A stretch of DNA of 35,825 nt. It comes from Saccoglossus kowalevskii (lineage: Eukaryota; Hemichordata; Enteropneusta; Harrimaniidae). The notes under the pieces were generated by a model. That model was not told the DNA's origin. It did not search any database and saw only the letters and a list, made by a program, of their open reading frames with translations. The stretch spans positions 1 to 35,825 of the forward strand of contig NW_003158078.1 of assembly GCF_000003605.2 (NCBI RefSeq), read 5' to 3'. Shown one piece after another: positions 32,214 to 35,825 of this stretch; within the stretch, counting starts at the first letter, position 1, and every line of letters starts with the position of its first letter. The translations under genes were made by a program, and so were the position numbers.

Positions 32214-32863
32214 TACCACCTAAAGCTGTATGGAGAAGACAAACCAACACTTGCTTTATATAGTGTCACCTAATGCTGTATGGAGAAGACAAACCAACAC
32301 TTGCTTTATATAGTGTCACCTAAAGCTGTATGGGGAAGACAAACCAACACTTGCTTTATATAGTACCACCTAAAGCTGTATAGAGAAGACAAACCAACAC
32401 TTGCTTTATATAGTGTCACCTAAAGCTGTATGGAGAAGACACACCAACACTTGCTTTATATAGTGTCACCTAAAGCTGTATAGAGAAAACAAACCAACAC
32501 TTGCTTTATATAGTACCACCTAAAGCTGTATAGAGAAGACAAACCAACACTTGCTTTATATAGTGTCACCTAAAGCTGTATGGAGAAGACAAACCAACAC
32601 TTGCTTTGTATAGTGTCACCTAAAGCTGTATGGAGAAGACAAACCAACACTTGCTTTATATAGTACCACCTAAAGCTGTATAGAGAAGACAAACCAACAC
32701 TTGCTTTATACAGTGTCACCTAAAGCTGTATGGAGAAGACAAACCAACACTTGCTTTATAAAGTACCACCTAAAGCTGTATGGAGAAGACAAACCAACAC
32801 TTGCTTTATATAGTGTCACCTAAAGCTGTATAGAGAAGACAAACCAACACTTGCTTTATATAG

Positions 32864-33313
32864 TACCATCTAAAGCTGTATGGAGAAGACAAACCAACAC
32901 TTGCTTTATATAGTACCATCTAAAGCTGTATGGAGAAGACAAACCAACACTTGCTTTATATAGTGTCACCTAAAGCTGTATGGAGAAGACGCACCAACAC
33001 TTGCTTTATATAGTACCATCTAAAGCTGTATGGAGAAGACAAACCAACACTTGCTTTATATAGTACCATCTAAAGCTGTATGGAGAAGACAAACCAACAC
33101 TTGCTTTATATAGTGTCACCTAAAGCTGTATGGAGAAGACGCACCAACACTTGCTTTATATAGTACCATCTAAAGCTGTATGGAGAAGACAAACCAACAC
33201 TTGCTTTATATAGTACCATCTAAAGCTGTATGGAGAAGACAAACCAACACTTGCTTTATATAGTGTCACCTAAAGCTGTATGGAGAAGACAAACCAACAC
33301 TTGCTTTATATAG
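32864..33313 (+). repeat. 150-bp higher-order repeat, 3 monomers x 3
   Basis: TACCATC-GGAG, TACCATC-GGAG, TGTCACC-GGAG is repeated three times. The first two copies are identical, with CGCACC in the third unit (32964, 33114). The third copy has CAAACC instead (33264). Confidence 0.93.
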
Positions 33314-34713
33314 TGTCACCTAAAGCTGTATGGAGAAGACAAACCAACACTTGCTTTATATAGTACCACCTAAAGCTGTATGGAGAAGACAAACCAACAC
33401 TTGCTTTATACAGTGTCACCTAAAGCTGTATGGAGAAGACAAACCAAAACTTGGTTTATATAGTACCACCTAAAGCTGTATGGAGAAGACAAACCAACAC
33501 TTGCTTTATACAGTGTCACCTAAAGCTGTATGGAGAAGACAAACCAACACTTGCTTTATATAGTACCACCTAAAGCTGTATGGGGAAGACAAACCAACAC
33601 TTGCTTTATATAGTGTCACCTAAAGCTGTATGGAGAAGACAAACCAACACTTGCTTTATATAGTAACATCTAAAGCTGTATGGAGAAGACAAACCAACAC
33701 TTGCTTTATATAGTACCACCTAAAGCTGTATGGAGAAGACAAACCAACACTTGCTTTATATAGTACCACCTAAAGCTGTATGGAGAAGACAAACCAACAC
33801 TTGCTTTATATAGTACCATCTAAAGCTGTATGGAGAAGACAAACCAACACTTGCTTTATATAGTGTCACCTAAAGCTGTATGGAGAAGACAAACCAACAC
33901 TTGCTTTATATAGTACCACCTAAAGCTGTATAGAGAAGACAAACCAACACTTGCTTTATATAGTACCACCTAAAGCTGTATAGAGAAGACACACCAACAC
34001 TTGCTTTATATAGTACCATCTAAAGCTGTATGGAGAAGACAAACCAACACTTGCTTTATATAGTACCACCTAAAGCTGTATGGAGAAGACAAACCAACAC
34101 TTGCTTTATATAGTACCACCTAAAGCTGTATGGAGAAGACAAACCAACACTTGCTTTATATAGTACCATCTAAAGCTGTATGGAGAAGACAAACCAACAC
34201 TTGCTTTATATAGTACCATCTAAAGCTGTATGGAGAAGACAAACCAACACTTGCTTTATATAGTACCACCTAAAGCTGTATAGAGAAGACAAACCAACAC
34301 TTGCTTTATACAGTGTCACCTAAAGCTGTATGGAGAAGACAAACCAACACTTGGTTTATATAGTACCACCTAAAGCTGTATGGAGAAGACAAACCAACAC
34401 TTGCTTTATATAGTACCACCTAAAGCTGTATGGAGAAGACAAACCAACACTTGCTTTATATAGTACCACCTAAAGCTGTATGGAGAAGACAAACCAACAC
34501 TTGCTTTATACAGTGTCACCTAAAGCTGTATGGAGAAGACAAACCAAAACTTGGTTTATATAGTACCACCTAAAGCTGTATGGAGAAGACAAACCAACAC
34601 TTGCTTTATACAGTGTCACCTAAAGCTGTATGGAGAAGACAAACCAACACTTGCTTTATATAGTACCACCTAAAGCTGTATGGAGAAGACAAACCAACAC
34701 TTGCTTTATACAG

Positions 34714-34813
34714 TGTCACCTAAAGCTGTATGGAGAAAACAAACCAACACTTGCTTTATACAGTGTCACCTAAAGCTGTATGGAGAAAACAAACCAACAC
34801 TTGCTTTATATAG
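34714..34813 (+). repeat. Single-monomer tandem duplication
   Basis: Two adjacent TACAG-TGTCACC units both carry the rare GGAGAAAACAAACC. The next TACCACC unit also has AAAAC, with CGGAG. A similar pair of TACATTGTCACC units lies at about 35551-35650. Confidence 0.85.
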
Positions 34814-35190
34814 TACCACCTAAAGCTGTACGGAGAAAACAAACCAACACTTGCTTTATATAGTATCACCTAAAGCTGTATGGAGAAGACAAACCAACAC
34901 TTGCTTTATATAGTGTCACCTAAAGCTGTATGGAGAAGACAAACCAACACTTGCTTTATATAGTGTCACCTAAAGCTGTATGGAGAAGACACACCAACAC
35001 TTGCTTTATATAGTGTCACCTAAAGCTGTATGGAGAAGACAAACCAACACTTGCTTTATATAGTGTCACTTAAAGCTGTATAGAGAAGACACACCAACAC
35101 TTGCTTTATATAGTACCACCTAAAGCTGTATAGAGAAGACAAACCAACACTTGCTTTATATAGTACCATCTAAAGCTGTATGGAGAAGAC

Positions 35191-35194
35191 AAAA
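35191..35194 (+). other. +1 insertion near the right edge
   Basis: GACAAAACC replaces GACAAACC, shifting the register by one. It is the only slip in the last 9.1 kb of the window. Confidence 0.85.
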
Positions 35195-35825
35195 CCAACA
35201 CTTGCTTTATATAGTACCACCTAAAGCTGTATGGAGAAGACAAACCAACACTTGCTTTATATAGTACCACCTAAAGCTGTATAGAGAAGACAAACCAACA
35301 CTTGCTTTATATAGTGTCACCTAAAGCTGTATAGAGAAGACACACCAACACTTGCTTTATGTAGTACCATCTAAAGCTGTATGGAGAAGACAAACCAACA
35401 CTTGCTTTATATAGTACCACCTAAAGCTGTATGGAGAAGACAAACCAACACTTGCTTTATATAGTACCACCTAAAGCTGTATGGAGAAGACAAACCAACA
35501 CTTGCTTTATATAGTACCACCTAAAGCTGTATGGAGAAGACAAACCAACACTTGCTTTATACATTGTCACCTAAAGCTGTATGGAGAAGACAAACCAACA
35601 CTTGCTTTATACATTGTCACCTAAAGCTGTATGGAGAAGACAAACCAACACTTGCTTTATATAGTGTCACCTAAAGCTGTATGGGGAAGACAAACCAACA
35701 CTTGCTTTATACAGTGTCACCTAAAGCTGTATGGAGAAGACAAACCAACACTTGCTTTATATAGTACTACCTAAAGCTGTATGGAGAAGACAAACCAACA
35801 CTTGCTTTATATAGTACCATCTAAA

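Larger units (their letters stand above)
26764..32400 (+). repeat. Domain resembling 11.0-15.5 kb, without AACCACC
   Basis: It contains three TACTACC units, repeated TACGACC-GTGTGGGG, AAAGGTG, TAATGCTG and GACGCACC variants and long TGTCACC-GGGG runs. These appear in the same local orders in 11.0-15.5 kb. It looks like an expanded and reshuffled relative of that segment. Confidence 0.7.
1..35825 (+). repeat. 50-bp satellite DNA array, 716 complete monomers, all direct
   Basis: The whole window is a head-to-tail array with a 50-bp period, open at both ends. Every unit has the same orientation. The consensus starts AGCTGTATGG, followed by a purine-rich block, CCAACACTTG, CTTTATATAG, and a box that is usually TACCACC or TGTCACC before TAA. 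Counting successive starts through the register slips gives 716 complete units. Consensus GC is 38% with no CpG. Fifty is not a multiple of three. The + strand has TAG at 38-40 and TAA at 48-50, and the minus strand also has stops, so each frame closes within about 150 bp. No gene, RNA or mobile element interrupts the array. A minisatellite-like expansion cannot be told from centromeric or heterochromatic satellite here, but size and purity favour satellite. I do not recognise the family. Confidence 0.98.
32401..35825 (+). repeat. Simpler right-hand domain, mostly type A
   Basis: Units are mainly TACCACC or TACCATC with ATGGAG. GGGG forms are rare, and TACCCCA, TACGACC and TACTACC cassettes are absent, except for one TACTACC box without the cassette at 35764. 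Private pairs such as CCAAAACTTGG at about 33446 and 34546 (offset 1100 bp) show local copying. No gene or other feature is present. Confidence 0.75.

Noticed and set aside
1-35825. CRISPR array
   Set aside because: Repeats are contiguous 50-bp units with no unique spacers, no leader and no cas genes.
1-35825. Telomeric repeat or CENP-B box
   Set aside because: No short G-rich telomere unit is present, and no unit contains the CENP-B box core (TTCG...CGGG). The consensus has no CpG.
1-35825. Tandem tRNA, 5S rRNA or other small RNA gene cluster
   Set aside because: The 50-bp unit is too short for these genes, lacks A-box and B-box or 5S internal control patterns, and has no cloverleaf-compatible pairing beyond a 6-bp dyad.

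Overview
The whole 35.8-kb window is one uninterrupted tandem array of a 50-bp satellite monomer. I count 716 complete units from the AGCT start, plus 19 bp at the left edge and 1 bp at the right. All units lie in the same orientation. I see no unique sequence, transposon, inversion, RNA gene or believable protein-coding gene. The array runs off both ends, so its true length and flanks are unknown. Homogeneous satellite DNA on this scale points to a eukaryotic chromosome (centromeric, pericentromeric, subtelomeric or other heterochromatin). I do not recognise the family and cannot name the organism. The consensus is about 38% GC, has no CpG, and is A-rich on the + strand.

Monomer anatomy (position 1 = A of AGCT): 1-10 AGCTGTATGG, 11-20 purine-rich AGAAGACAAA, 21-30 CCAACACTTG, 31-40 CTTTATATAG, 41-47 a variable box, 48-50 TAA. 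Examples are 371-420 (type A) and 121-170 (type B). The variable box defines the subtypes: A = TACCACC and B = TGTCACC are dominant. AACCACC, TACCATC, TGTCAAC, TACCCCA, TACGACC, TACTACC and TGCCACC are rarer. Further variation sits mainly at positions 7-11 (ATGGA, ATAGA, ATGGG, GTGGA, GTGGG, ATTGA) and 18-19 (CAAACC, CACACC, CGCACC). Positions 21-35 are nearly invariant.

Rare linked variants show that the array is a mosaic of multi-monomer cassettes copied over distances from 50 bp to more than 20 kb. They include a TGTCAAC-TACCCCA-TACGACC cassette (10 copies, two of them recombinant), a CCATCAC...GCCGTG cassette (5 copies), a TGCCACC cassette (6 full copies), a 9-monomer unit tandemly doubled at 15.6-16.5 kb, and a 3-monomer unit tripled at 32.9-33.3 kb. 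Kilobase-scale copies link 18.1-19.1, 20.7-22.2 and 24.4-25.7 kb, and link 11.0-15.5 kb with 27-32 kb.

Layout: 0-3.6 kb is A/B types with the TACCCCA cassettes. 3.6-26.7 kb carries the AACCACC subtype. 26.7-32.4 kb lacks AACCACC and resembles 11-15.5 kb. 32.4-35.8 kb is simpler and closer to type A consensus. Unit length is held at exactly 50 bp apart from about a dozen small indels, most of them in four clusters (0-60 bp, 5.2 kb, 8.8 kb, 9.6 kb). One segment of 314 monomers (11,023-26,672) has no register slip.

The most unexpected signal is in type B. On the minus strand it contains 16 consecutive bases, TTTAGGTGACACTATA, identical to positions -16 to -1 of the bacteriophage SP6 promoter, by my estimate in a few hundred copies. 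Every standard unit also carries a TATA-box-like TATATAAAG on that strand and a 6-bp inverted repeat, GCTTTA/TAAAGC. None of these is shown to function. They are the leads most worth testing.
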